Assembly (NCBI GenBank): GCA_963793295.1
Contig: CAWBZX010000037.1
Coordinates: 351,320 to 415,319, forward strand
Direction: 5' to 3'
DNA length: 64,000 nucleotides
Source of the DNA: JAHDHW01 sp963793295
GTDB lineage: Bacteria > Bacteroidota > Bacteroidia > Chitinophagales > Saprospiraceae
The position numbers and the translations under genes are program-made. Under the pieces are notes generated by a model. That model searched no databases and was not told where the DNA came from. It worked only from the letters and a program-made list of their open reading frames with translations. This document shows, in pieces, positions 1 through 8,343 of this stretch (positions within the stretch are counted from its first letter, which is position 1; each line of letters opens with the position of its first letter).

Positions 1-2
1 TT

Positions 3-1317
3 TTGGACAGCCGTTATTTGGGAAGAGATGAAAAAGGAAAAATAATCGAAACTCCCGAAGCCTTGTTTCGAAGAGTCGCCAAGTCGATTGCACAAGCCGA
101 ATTTAATTTTGGAAAAAGTACGGCCGTAAAGAAATGGGAAGCTGCGTTTTATGATCTTATGTCTTCCTTAGATTTTCTCCCAAATTCTCCTACTTTGATG
201 AGTGCCGGGCGTCCGATAGGGTAAGTAAGTGCTTGCTTTGTTTTGCCTCTTGAAGATAGTCTGGAAGGTATTTTTACTACATTAAAAGAAGCAGCGCTGA
301 TCCATCATAGTGGTGGAGGGACAGGGTTTAATTTTTTCAGATACCATCATTCGACACAACCCGACTCCTGCCTTGGGAACACTAAATTGCACAAATCCTT
401 GTGGTGAAATGCCGCTGCTGGAATATGAAAGCTGTAATCTGGGTTCAATCAATCTTTCAAAGATGGTGAAAGCAGAAAGCGGAAAATCGATTGTGGATTG
501 GGCAAAGCTGGAAAAGACCATCGAAGTTGCAGTACGTTTTCTGGATAATGTGATTGTTGTAAACAATTACACGTTAAAGCGTATTGAAGAAAAAACATTA
601 CAAACGCGAAAAATTGGTTTGGGTGTCATGGGTTGGGCGGAGTTGCTCATAGAGCTGGAAATTCCTTATGCTTCCGATGAAGCAGTGCAAATAGGAGCTC
701 AACTGATGCAATTTATCTCTGAAAAAAGTAAGCGTGTCTCTTCGCTTTTAGCAAAAGAGAGAGGGGTTTTTCCAGCATGGGAACAAAGTATCTTTTATCC
801 TGATGAGCCATTGAGGAATGCGACACGGACGAGCATTGCACCCACTGGCACGATTTCCATTATCGCAAATACATCCTCTTCCATCGAACCGCTTTTTGCC
901 CTGGCATATAAACGGATAGGCATTTTAGAAAATAAGATCCAAATGGAAGTCAACGGATATTTTTTACAAAAAATCAAAGAATTAGATCTTTGGTCGGAAA
1001 AACTGATCCCAGAAATTTATCAATCCGGTTCCTTGGAAAATATTACTGCTATTCCAGCGGATATAAAAGAATTGTTTAAAACCAGTCTTGAAATTCCGTG
1101 GCAGTATCATATTCGACATCAAATTGCTTTTCAGCAACATACCGACAACGCAGTTTCTAAAACCATTAACCTTCCAACGAACGCTGCCCGAAAGGAGGTT
1201 TCAGCTGCCTTTAAAATGGCATGGCAATCCGGAGCAAAAGGAATAACCATCTATCGTTATGGTAGTAAAAGCAGGCAGGTATTGCAAAGAGGAAAGAAAC
1301 GGGTAAAGCCATGTTGA
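3..1317 (+). pseudogene. nrdJ: Class II (B12-dependent) ribonucleotide reductase, decayed and partial at left edge
   Basis: Class II ribonucleotide reductases reduce ribonucleotides with an adenosylcobalamin-derived radical. The reading frame enters from the window edge and matches the family N-terminal region until a TAA at 222-224. The same frame then continues through VSACFVLPLEDSLEGIF, which holds the first redox cysteine, to SGGGTGFNFF. At about 332-340 the homology jumps to another frame (SDTIIRHNPTPALG) and runs on through TNPCGE, with the active-site N-C-E motif, and PTGTISIIA. Compared with the family, a large central block between GTGFNF and the NPCGE region is missing (my estimate is 150-200 residues). 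One in-frame stop, one internal deletion and a frame change make this a pseudogene. The C-terminus ends soon after the IYRYGS motif. Codon use looks like that of its neighbours, so decay may be recent. Confidence 0.85.
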
Positions 1318-1343
1318 ACGCGTTGCATCATCAATAAAAACAC

Positions 1344-1408
1344 GAACGGGAACTCACGCTAGGTAAGATCCCGTTCCATTTCATAGCACTAAAAAGAACT
1401 ATGAAATG
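1344..1408. repeat. Two abutting perfect hairpins downstream of the nrdJ remnant
   Basis: Bases 1344-1351 (GAACGGGA) pair with 1369-1376 (TCCCGTTC) around a 17-base loop. Directly next to them, 1377-1386 (CATTTCATAG) pair perfectly with 1399-1408 (CTATGAAATG) around a 12-base loop. No T-run follows, so this is not a clear intrinsic terminator. It could be a structured 3' UTR or the remnant of a mobile repeat. Confidence 0.5.
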
Positions 1409-2162
1409 CCAAGTTACAGTTATTGAGACTTCATCATCACATGCAAATTTCGAAAAATTCTTTTGCTCAGAATCTAGCCAAATTACCACTTCCTTCTTCC
1501 CGATATTAATTCTGCAGAAGTAATAAATTTCCGAGTTCAATGCCAATTTAACTTGGCTGACTTTTCAGCCTGTCGTTTATCCTTCACTTGATGCTGCAAA
1601 GATATCCACAAGTGTTCCCTTCTTCAATGACTATTATCAATTGGATAATTGACTTTAATCAATTCTAAAAATTCCTATTTATAATTGGTTGAAAAGGAAT
1701 TTTATTTCTAGAAAAAATAGATAGCCATGAAGCAATTGGGTTTATTTTCAGCGCTAATTTTTCCGCATAGGAACGATCCCGCTAAAAAAAATTAAACTTT
1801 AACATATCCTGAATAATTTACTTATGACCGTATAAATGAGAACAAGTTATTTTTTATTTCTATTTATAACTTATTGGCAATAAGAGAATTTATGTTTTTT
1901 GTTTTAAAAATAGTGATATTTTTTCTCCATGTTGAACCATTAATAATTTCTTTTTAATTTCTGATTAAATATTTGCCGTTTACCATCAGGATATTTGATT
2001 AATTCAAATAATTCAATATATTGAAATTACTCCCTTCTATTATGTAGTATTTAATTGCGTGAATGACCTTAACTGTAGCATTTTATTTTTTGCTAAAAAA
2101 ACAAGATGTATTCAATTGGCATTTTTAATATAATCCAACATATTCCTTACACTTTGAACATT
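1409..2162. other. AT-rich intergenic stretch, no gene seen
   Basis: About 750 bases without a convincing reading frame. The only frames of moderate length are short and composition-driven. Together with the neighbouring broken nrdJ it looks like a decaying segment. Confidence 0.5.
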
Positions 2163-2369
2163 ATGCATATGAGAAATCAAAAGTACACCGAAGGTATGTC
2201 CGGTGGGCATCGCAGTAAAAAAGATTATCGTTTAGTAGTTTTGCAAGAAGGAAGAGTCATTTATGAAGAGAAACCAATCACAACATTTCAAGCCAAAGCT
2301 TTAGCATTTTGGTGGAATTCCACAACATCTTACGGGGTACAAATCTGCAGGTATAAAGTGAGGAGATAA
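2163..2369 (+). CDS. Small hypothetical protein (68 aa)
   Basis: The frame is open from 2106, but the part before 2163 is hydrophobic, AT-driven sequence. The ATGs at 2163 and 2169 are better starts and give a basic protein beginning MRNQKYTEGMSGGHRSKK. Charged and aromatic residues (YRLVVLQEGRVIYEEKP, ALAFWWNSTT) alternate as in a small globular beta-rich protein. There is no signal peptide and no family I recognise. It stands alone, with non-coding sequence on both sides. Moderate confidence that it is a gene. Confidence 0.5.
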   Translation: MHMRNQKYTEGMSGGHRSKKDYRLVVLQEGRVIYEEKPITTFQAKALAFWWNSTTSYGVQICRYKVRR

Positions 2370-2616
2370 ATACCTGTCACATATCTGATTGGGTTTTAGC
2401 ACTTTTTGGGATAAGATTCATTTTATCAGTTGATGTTCTCTTTACTAAGATAGAGACGCTCCTATTCAAAATTAAAAAAGGTCATTTCGGAAGTCAGGGA
2501 TAAGCTTTTTTATTTTGAAAAGTTCTAAATGTTAAAAAATAAAGTCCTTTGTTTCGAATTCGATTTAGTTTTTACTAAATTTAGAAACTTAGATTTGTTA
2601 AATTGGTTCGTCTGTG

Positions 2617-2634
2617 ATCAATTCATGAATTGAT
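2617..2634. promoter_or_regulatory. 18-bp perfect palindrome upstream of the SnoaL-like lipoprotein gene
   Basis: ATCAATTCATGAATTGAT is a perfect inverted repeat ending 42 bases before the ATG at 2677, where an operator would be expected. Apart from this palindrome, the 2370-2676 gap holds nothing recognisable. Confidence 0.35.
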
Positions 2635-2676
2635 AAAACAAGCATCGTTTTTCGCAAACGCTACAAACCTCGCATT

Positions 2677-3171
2677 ATGAAAAAGCATTCGCACTTACTG
2701 ATTATTTTGGCTATAGTACCTTTTTTATTAATGCAATGCGCTACACTTAAGGATTTAAAAGCAGAGAAAAAAAATGAAGAAACGGTCAGAATCTGGTTTG
2801 AGGAAGGTTGGAACCATAACCGCAATGAAGAACTACTGGAACGATGTTTTCATAAAGACTGGAGCGATGGAAATCCGCTGCGTGCCGACCAAACAGGAGG
2901 GATTGAAGGGATGCGAAAATTAATCAGAAGCTATAGGAAAGCATTTCCCGATGGTCATTTTACGATAACCCACCTTTTTGCTGACGGAAATAAAGTAGCT
3001 ATCCGATATGAAGTGGTCGCTACGCATCATGCCGAAATGTTCGGTATTCCAGCAACTGGCAAGCAATTTACCTCAACAGGGATTGTGATCTACGAAATGG
3101 AAGATGGAAAGATAAAAACTTCCTGGCAAGAACTCGATTTGATGGGTATTTTGAATCAATTGAAGGATTGA
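2677..3171 (+). CDS. SnoaL-like (ester cyclase type) lipoprotein
   Basis: A 164-residue protein with a lipoprotein signal: charged N-terminus, hydrophobic stretch and an LMQC lipobox with Cys21 as the probable lipidated residue. The rest (about 40-164) has the pattern of the SnoaL/NTF2-like fold: WFEEGWNHNRNEELLERCF, then GGIEGMRKLIRSYRKAFPD, then strands ending GIVIYEMEDGKIKTSWQELD. Family members include polyketide cyclases, but most lipoprotein versions in Bacteroidota have no known reaction. It is monocistronic by spacing. Confidence 0.75.
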   Translation: MKKHSHLLIILAIVPFLLMQCATLKDLKAEKKNEETVRIWFEEGWNHNRNEELLERCFHKDWSDGNPLRADQTGGIEGMRKLIRSYRKAFPDGHFTITHLFADGNKVAIRYEVVATHHAEMFGIPATGKQFTSTGIVIYEMEDGKIKTSWQELDLMGILNQLKD

Positions 3172-3339
3172 AACATCAGTGTAATTGCTTCATGACAAAT
3201 TATTTTTAGCATTTTAAATTTATCAGTTTCTTTTCCTTTTGGTTAAGCGATTTGATATCCAGCTATTTTCCGAATTAAATTTATGTTCTTTAACAGATCC
3301 TTAATACACAAGGCACTATTCTTGTCGTTTGAGAAGGTG

Positions 3340-3347
3340 TATATTTG
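3340..3347 (+). promoter_or_regulatory. Probable -7 promoter element TATATTTG
   Basis: TATATTTG matches the Bacteroidota consensus TAnnTTTG exactly and lies 18 bases before the ATG at 3365. It falls inside a longer open frame that starts at 3329, which argues that 3365 is the true start. No good -33 TTG is seen at the usual spacing. Confidence 0.5.
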
Positions 3348-3364
3348 TTCACAAAAAATATAAT

Positions 3365-4090
3365 ATGAAAAAGTTTCTAGTACTTATTTTATCCCTTGCA
3401 TTGATGACTTCCATGTCTGCTCAAAACCTGGGTGGTTTGCTGAAAAAAGCGGAAAAGACTTTGAAAGGAGAAAGCGGAGGATTGTCACAGGAAGATGTTG
3501 GAAATGGTTTAAAAGAAGCCCTTAATGTTGGAGTGGGAAAAGCGGTGGACTTTCTTTCTGCAGAAGATGGCTACTTCAAGAGTCCTTACAAAATCCTGTT
3601 GCCTGAAGAGGCACAGCAAGTAGTCAATAAAGTAAAGATGGTTCCAGGTTTTGAAAACGTGGAGGATGAACTGGTTGAACGACTAAACCGAGCTGCCGAA
3701 CTTGCTGCAGCTAAAGCAAAGCCGATTTTTGTTTCAGCGATCAAGCAAATGACTTTCACAGATGCGATGGATATTTTGATGGGTGAAAAAGATGCGGCAA
3801 CCCGTTATTTGCAAAAAACAACCAGTCAGCAACTTTTCAATGAATTTATGCCTGTCGTTCAAAATTCACTTGATGAAGTTAATGCACGGGAATATTGGCG
3901 GTCGGTAGTTCAGACTTACAACAAGATCCCTTTTGTCAAAAAAGTGAATCCTGAGCTGGACGAATATGTTACCCAAAAAGGACTCGATGGAATGTATTCG
4001 CTGATTGAAAAAAAGGAGCTGGATATTCGTGAAAATCAATCATCAAGAACTTCTGATTTGTTGACGAAAGTATTTGCAAAGCAGGACTAA
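3365..4090 (+). CDS. DUF4197 domain-containing exported protein
   Basis: A 241-residue protein when started at 3365. It has a clear Sec signal peptide (MKKFLVLILSLALMTSMSAQ) followed by a DUF4197 domain over almost the whole mature part: GLKEALNVGVGKAVDFLS, DGYFKSPYKILLPEEAQ, FVSAIKQMTFTDAMDILMG and ATRYLQKTTSQQL are the typical blocks. DUF4197 proteins are helical, presumably periplasmic, and of unknown function. The frame opens upstream at 3329, but a -7 element lies inside that extension. A terminator follows at 4115. Confidence 0.88.
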   Translation: MKKFLVLILSLALMTSMSAQNLGGLLKKAEKTLKGESGGLSQEDVGNGLKEALNVGVGKAVDFLSAEDGYFKSPYKILLPEEAQQVVNKVKMVPGFENVEDELVERLNRAAELAAAKAKPIFVSAIKQMTFTDAMDILMGEKDAATRYLQKTTSQQLFNEFMPVVQNSLDEVNAREYWRSVVQTYNKIPFVKKVNPELDEYVTQKGLDGMYSLIEKKELDIRENQSSRTSDLLTKVFAKQD

Positions 4091-4114
4091 TAAAAACTGA
4101 AAAAAGGAAAATAG

Positions 4115-4150
4115 AAGAGTTGTTTTAATTTGAAATAACTCTTTTTTTAT
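4115..4150 (+). terminator. Intrinsic terminator after the DUF4197 gene
   Basis: AAGAGTT (4115-4121) pairs with AACTCTT (4137-4143), and the stem can extend inward with a G-T wobble. A run of T follows the right arm directly. Confidence 0.65.
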
Positions 4151-4263
4151 GTCTGCCGGGCGATTATTCCCGGTTCATTCTTTTTAGATCCCGTTTTAAA
4201 CCCTTCAACCTTTTAAAATTTATTTTATTACTAGATATTGCAACTGTATTTGTTGATAAAATA

Positions 4264-4713
4264 ATGATGATGAAAAAAGATACGATTTTAAGGCTGTTTA
4301 CGATTTTGTTTTTAGGATTTAGTTATGCCTCTTTCGGTCAAACCAGCGATTCTTTAACTATACGAATAAAGATTTCAAATATCAAATCTGTCGAAGGGAA
4401 TATTAGGATTGCCGTTTTTGACTCCACTCAGGTATTTCTTGGCGAAGATATGGTGATTGGAAAAATTGAGCCTGTGACTCAAACTGGCGAAATGATAGTA
4501 ATTATGGAAAACTTACCTTTAGGAGAATACGCGATCAGTATCTTTCATGATGAAAATTCCAATGAAATTTTAGATAATAGTCTTTTCAAAATACCGACAG
4601 AAGCTTACGGGTTTTCGAATAATGCACGAGGCAAGTTTGGGCCGCCAAGGTTTGAAGATGTTAAGATTAATTTCACCCCCGATCAGCAAGAATTTGAAAT
4701 TCGGCTAAAATAA
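4264..4713 (+). CDS. DUF2141 domain-containing exported protein
   Basis: A 149-residue protein with a signal peptide ending near SFGQ (about residue 26), then one DUF2141 domain: LTIRIKISNIKSVEGNIRIAVFD, a central LPLGEYAISIFHDENSNEILD and the C-terminal block PTEAYGFSNNARGKFGPP. The FHDENSN-like acidic loop is typical of the family. DUF2141 proteins are small beta-rich periplasmic proteins of unknown function. ATG at 4264 and 4270 are equally possible starts. Confidence 0.88.
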   Translation: MMMKKDTILRLFTILFLGFSYASFGQTSDSLTIRIKISNIKSVEGNIRIAVFDSTQVFLGEDMVIGKIEPVTQTGEMIVIMENLPLGEYAISIFHDENSNEILDNSLFKIPTEAYGFSNNARGKFGPPRFEDVKINFTPDQQEFEIRLK

Positions 4714-4985
4714 TTTCCATCTTTAATTTTCAGTACAACCTATTCTTAGAGTGATTACAAGGTCTAGGGCAATTCCAAAGTTTTCTCTGGATTGAGGTAG
4801 AAACTATGTTGTTGTATTTGGTGTGCAAATTTTATTTAATATTCCGTAAATGGAAAATAACGTCCGTGATCTTATCTTGTGATAACTTGATGCAGCATTT
4901 TGAAGTCAGGTCAGAGAAGATCTTAAGTTATAAAAATTGGTGCATCAATAATTTTTCATTTTAATCCACAATCCATCTAAAATCT
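4714..4985. other. Intergenic, nothing recognised
   Basis: 270 bases without a gene, a clear hairpin or a consensus -7 element. It presumably holds the promoter of the cyclase gene at 4986. Confidence 0.4.
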
Positions 4986-6074
4986 ATGAAATTAGCCGAA
5001 GCTATCAGATTGAAAGAAAAAGCAATAAAAGTACTTTGGATCACTTTTTCGTGGTTGATCATTTCACAATTCCTTTTTTTTTACGAAAACCAGGTTCTTT
5101 CCTATTTTGATTGTAATCCGGAAATTTACAATTTCACAAATTTTTATTTCACCAATCTAATTGCAACAACAACTGCCGGGATAATTGGGGGAACTTTTGT
5201 AGTTCAGCTTATGGAAAACTGGCTGCGTAACTTGCCTTATTTAAGAGCATTGTTTTACATTTTTGTCAGCTTTACTTTGGTTTTTCTGTTGGTTACAATT
5301 GTTGGTGGTCTATTTTTGTCATCACAACAATTGGATAAGTCGATAGTTAGTTCTGAAGTACGCAACGCAATTTGGAAACATCTTGTTGAAGTAAAATATT
5401 TAAGAAGCTACTTTGCCTGGCTATTTATAGTTCTAGGGTCTTTGATTGTTTTGATGGTGAATGACAAATATGGTCCAGGAGTATTTGTAGATTTTTTACT
5501 GGGTAAATATTTTAAACCGAGAAGGGAAGAACGCATTTTTATGTTTCTGGATTTACGTTCTTCCACAACGATTGCTGAAAGATTAGGGGAAGAAAAATAT
5601 TTCAATTTTATAAAAGAAGTTTTTAAAGATGCGACTCCAAGTATTTTAGATGCAAAAGGAGAAATTTATCAATATGTGGGTGATGAAATAGTGGTCAGCT
5701 GGAAAATGGAAAATGGCCAAAAAAATGCCAATTGCCTGCGGTGTTTTTTTGATATTCAACAAGCGCTTATTCGGAAAACGGACTATTATCTTGAAAGATA
5801 TGGTGTAAACCCGGAATTCAAAGCGGGTCTGCACTATGGTTTTGTGATGGCTGGTGAAGTTGGCGTAGTTAAACGAGATATTGCATTTTCAGGCGATGTA
5901 CTCAACACGGCAGCTCGCATCCAATCCAAGTGCAACGAGCTGAAAGTCAATATTTTATTTTCCAAATATTTACTGGATAAACTAGCTTTGCCGCCACATG
6001 TTTTTGAACCTCGGAAAATGGGCGACATGCTCCTTCGCGGCAAGAATCAGACTGTAGTTTTGTATACTGCATAA
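4986..6074 (+). CDS. Membrane-anchored class III adenylate/guanylate cyclase
   Basis: A 362-residue protein. The N-terminal half has four predicted membrane helices (about 15-33, 57-75, 86-112, 142-160), followed by a class III cyclase catalytic domain (about 183-362). Visible catalytic features are the metal-binding Asp189 (FMFLDLRS) and Asp233 (YVGDEIVVSW), a candidate adenine-recognising Lys279 (EFKAGLHYG) and Asp304, and the transition-state pair Asn307/Arg311 (DVLNTAARIQ). The K/D pair favours ATP, so cAMP is the likely product. The two Crp-like proteins in this window lack the usual cAMP-contact residues, so its effector is not evident here. It stands alone on the strand. Confidence 0.88.
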   Translation: MKLAEAIRLKEKAIKVLWITFSWLIISQFLFFYENQVLSYFDCNPEIYNFTNFYFTNLIATTTAGIIGGTFVVQLMENWLRNLPYLRALFYIFVSFTLVFLLVTIVGGLFLSSQQLDKSIVSSEVRNAIWKHLVEVKYLRSYFAWLFIVLGSLIVLMVNDKYGPGVFVDFLLGKYFKPRREERIFMFLDLRSSTTIAERLGEEKYFNFIKEVFKDATPSILDAKGEIYQYVGDEIVVSWKMENGQKNANCLRCFFDIQQALIRKTDYYLERYGVNPEFKAGLHYGFVMAGEVGVVKRDIAFSGDVLNTAARIQSKCNELKVNILFSKYLLDKLALPPHVFEPRKMGDMLLRGKNQTVVLYTA

Positions 6075-6101
6075 ACTTTACTTTCCAAGGAATAATCTAA
6101 A

Positions 6102-6142
6102 ATCCCGATTCACTCAAAGGATATCCCGATTCAATCAAATGC
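6102..6142. repeat. Two tandem copies of a 21-base unit
   Basis: ATCCCGATTCACTCAAAGG at 6102 recurs at 6123 as ATCCCGATTCAATCAAATG, a period of 21 bases. It is a short imperfect duplication in the space before the rhodanese gene, with no known role. Confidence 0.5.
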
Positions 6143-6205
6143 TGTTGTCATCCTCAGTGTTTTCAGGCTTTCTTTGTTGTATCGAATTCAAAAAAATCTA
6201 AAAAC

Positions 6206-6514
6206 ATGAAAACATTAAATGCAACTGAAGTAAAAAACAGAATCAATCAAAATTCAAATGTTTATCTCGTAAACACACTAAGTGCGAGCGCTTTTCAAAA
6301 AGCGCACATCCCCAATTCATTGAACATCAATTCGATGGATACAGCCACTGAGTTATTTGGTAAGAACGACGAAATAATCGTCTATTGTTCTGATGTCAAT
6401 TGCATGGCTAGTTATTATGCTTACAAACAACTAGAGCTAGCGGGATATACAAACATTTGGCGATTTGCAGGAGGATTGCGAGAATGGAGTGAAAAAGGAT
6501 TCCCTTTAGTTTAG
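6206..6514 (+). CDS. Single-domain rhodanese-like protein
   Basis: A 102-residue cytoplasmic protein that is one rhodanese domain: VYLVNTLSASAFQKAHIPNS, then the active-site loop VYCSDVNCMAS with catalytic Cys61 and an additional Cys66, then the C-terminal AGYTNIWRFAGGLREWSEKG typical of GlpE/PspE-like proteins. Sulfur-carrier or sulfurtransferase activity is likely. The loop lacks the Arg often found at its end, so the substrate may differ from thiosulfate. The small gene at 6551 follows after 36 bases and may be co-transcribed. Confidence 0.88.
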   Translation: MKTLNATEVKNRINQNSNVYLVNTLSASAFQKAHIPNSLNINSMDTATELFGKNDEIIVYCSDVNCMASYYAYKQLELAGYTNIWRFAGGLREWSEKGFPLV

Positions 6515-6550
6515 CATTAAAAATAAAATAAAAATTTAAAAACCAAGATC

Positions 6551-6907
6551 ATGAAAACAGTAAAAATAGTATCCTTCGCAGCTTCAACAATCATCTTTTT
6601 ATTAATCGCTTTGGCCTTAAATCTCGAAGATCCTCTAAAAGCAAATTACAGAAATACAATAGCCGAAATGATGGCAATGGAGAACATGAAAAGAGAAAAA
6701 GAAGTTCTTTCAAAATATCCGGCTTTGAGTGAAGCAAAAGGGCAAATCGCTAAAGCAGACCAACTTAGAATACAAATATCTTCAAAAACTTCCGGCCCTG
6801 CCAACACTTACAAAAGCGGAAATAAGCAGAATTGGACAGACGAAATTGAATCTGTTACAATTAAGGCAAAATGTAGAACGATTACTGAAAAACTTGCGAT
6901 CAAATGA
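6551..6907 (+). CDS. Small hypothetical membrane-anchored protein, possibly frameshifted
   Basis: A 118-residue frame with an N-terminal hydrophobic segment (about 8-24, IVSFAASTIIFLLIALAL) and a charged helical remainder. From about 6723 another frame stays open to 6929 and encodes an equally protein-like helical segment (LQKLPALPTLTKAEISRIG, RQNVERLLKNLRSNEAIA). Either the +2 frame is the real C-terminus or one base was lost or gained near 6720-6750. I recognise no family. It lies just downstream of the rhodanese gene. Confidence 0.5.
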   Translation: MKTVKIVSFAASTIIFLLIALALNLEDPLKANYRNTIAEMMAMENMKREKEVLSKYPALSEAKGQIAKADQLRIQISSKTSGPANTYKSGNKQNWTDEIESVTIKAKCRTITEKLAIK

Positions 6908-6942
6908 AGCTATTGCAGCAATTCCCTAGAATTTGTTAGAAG

Positions 6943-7503
6943 CTAATAAACTTCAACGATCATTTCAATCTCCACCGCAATATTAAAAGGTAAAGATCCC
7001 ATACCAACTGCTGCGCGGGCATGTTTACCACGGTCACCAAAAACTTCAACCATCAGATCAGAATACCCATTGATGACTTTTGGATGATCTTCAAAATTTT
7101 CAGTAGCATTGACCATTCCGTTTACTTTAACGATACGTTTTACTTTGTTGAGATCGCCGAGGAAACCTTTGAGCGCGGATAGCTGGATGATCCCAGTTAA
7201 GCGTGCAGCATCGATTCCTTCTTCGATGCTAAGATCTTTTCCCAGTTTGCCTTTAATATAAGTTCCATCTGCTTTTTTGGGTCCTTTGCCAGCAAGGAAA
7301 ACGAGTTTTTCGCTTTGTACTGCGTTGACATAGTTGGCAACTGGCGTCGGCGTTTCGGGTAGTTCGATCCCGAGGTCTTTTAGTTTTTGTTCTACGTCGA
7401 TATTGCTTTTTTGAATATCATTTTTCGCAGGTTGGTTATGCTCTGTTGAAGGATTGCAGGCAAGTATTGCGGTGAGGCAAATTAGGGTGAGTTGGAATTT
7501 CAT
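6943..7503 (-). CDS. RidA/YjgF-family lipoprotein
   Basis: A 186-residue protein with a lipoprotein signal (Cys16 in ILAC) and a RidA-like domain over about 45-186. RidA enzymes hydrolyse reactive enamines and imines. The catalytic-type Arg is present in KHARAAVGMGSLPFNIAVEIEMI. The LVFLAGKGPKKADGTYIKGKLG and ARLTGIIQLSALKGFLGDLN blocks are typical of the RidA clade with an insertion, often annotated as an endoribonuclease L-PSP family protein. Export to the cell envelope is unusual for RidA itself but common in this Bacteroidota subgroup. The stop of the upstream DUF2461 gene lies 23 bases before its start, suggesting an operon. Confidence 0.85.
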   Translation of the reverse strand: MKFQLTLICLTAILACNPSTEHNQPAKNDIQKSNIDVEQKLKDLGIELPETPTPVANYVNAVQSEKLVFLAGKGPKKADGTYIKGKLGKDLSIEEGIDAARLTGIIQLSALKGFLGDLNKVKRIVKVNGMVNATENFEDHPKVINGYSDLMVEVFGDRGKHARAAVGMGSLPFNIAVEIEMIVEVY

Positions 7504-7526
7504 TGTTTAAAATTTCAGCACTTTTT

Positions 7527-8216
7527 TTAATCTTCAATTGGAACTCCGTTAGCATCGGTGGTTAACACTTCACTCATATAATCAAAGAAAGGGCGCATAT
7601 TTTGAAAAGTTTGAATCAACTCTTTTAAAAATTTAGGGGAAGTGACTTCCAGATCAGAAAAAGAGCGGCTTATCAAAAACTGTTTGTGACGAAGCAAGTC
7701 AATCGCCGGATGATCTCTGTCGAAACCTTTTGGTGCTGTTTTTACTGTTTCGCCTTGCAATGTACCAAAGGTCTTTTTAAAAGTTGGATCAGTGATAATT
7801 TTTCGAAGCGGTTGATCATGCGAAGCAATTTCATCGCGGATCCTTTTCAAATCAGCGGGATTTGGGCTCCAAAATCCTCCTCCAACAAAGGAATCACCGG
7901 GTTGAATGTGATAATAATAACCACCACGTAACCACTTCGTCGCTCTTTTCAAACCTCCAGCAAAGTTGGATTTATAAGGAGATTTATCTTTCGAAAATCG
8001 TACATCGCGGTAAATTCGAAACAAACTTTTCTTACCGGTCATCGGCACCAGATTGTCGTGATGGCTCATTTCATCGATCAAGGCTTCAGCAAATTCAATC
8101 ATATTTTCGTGAGCTGCTGTGTACCGATCTTTGTTGTCGTTGAACCAGGGCCGGTTATTATTTTTAGCTAAATCTCTGAGAAATTCAAGTGTCGATTTGG
8201 GTATTGTGGTTGACAT
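7527..8216 (-). CDS. DUF2461 (TIGR02453 family) protein
   Basis: A 229-residue cytoplasmic protein covering one DUF2461 domain: TLEFLRDLAKNNNRPWFNDNK at the N-terminus, KSLFRIYRDVRFSKDKSPYK, and GGYYYHIQPGDSFVGGGFW. This is a very widespread bacterial and fungal family of unknown biochemical function. It is transcribed together with the RidA-like lipoprotein downstream. The start is set by the first ATG, and the 128-base gap to the SDR gene on the other strand must hold divergent promoters. Confidence 0.9.
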   Translation of the reverse strand: MSTTIPKSTLEFLRDLAKNNNRPWFNDNKDRYTAAHENMIEFAEALIDEMSHHDNLVPMTGKKSLFRIYRDVRFSKDKSPYKSNFAGGLKRATKWLRGGYYYHIQPGDSFVGGGFWSPNPADLKRIRDEIASHDQPLRKIITDPTFKKTFGTLQGETVKTAPKGFDRDHPAIDLLRHKQFLISRSFSDLEVTSPKFLKELIQTFQNMRPFFDYMSEVLTTDANGVPIED

Positions 8217-8343
8217 ATTTAAGCGTAATTTTTATAAAAGTAGTAAGAATTTTTTATTCTCCAATCGAGCTAAAGACAAGCAATTATAAATTACAACCAA
8301 AAACTGTTAAATTGGTTATTTAAATTATGTAAAAAAAATTGAA

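Noticed and set aside
1331..1546. 71-codon frame on the minus strand
   Set aside because: It runs through the two hairpins, has no recognisable domain and lies next to a pseudogene in AT-rich DNA; treated as spurious.
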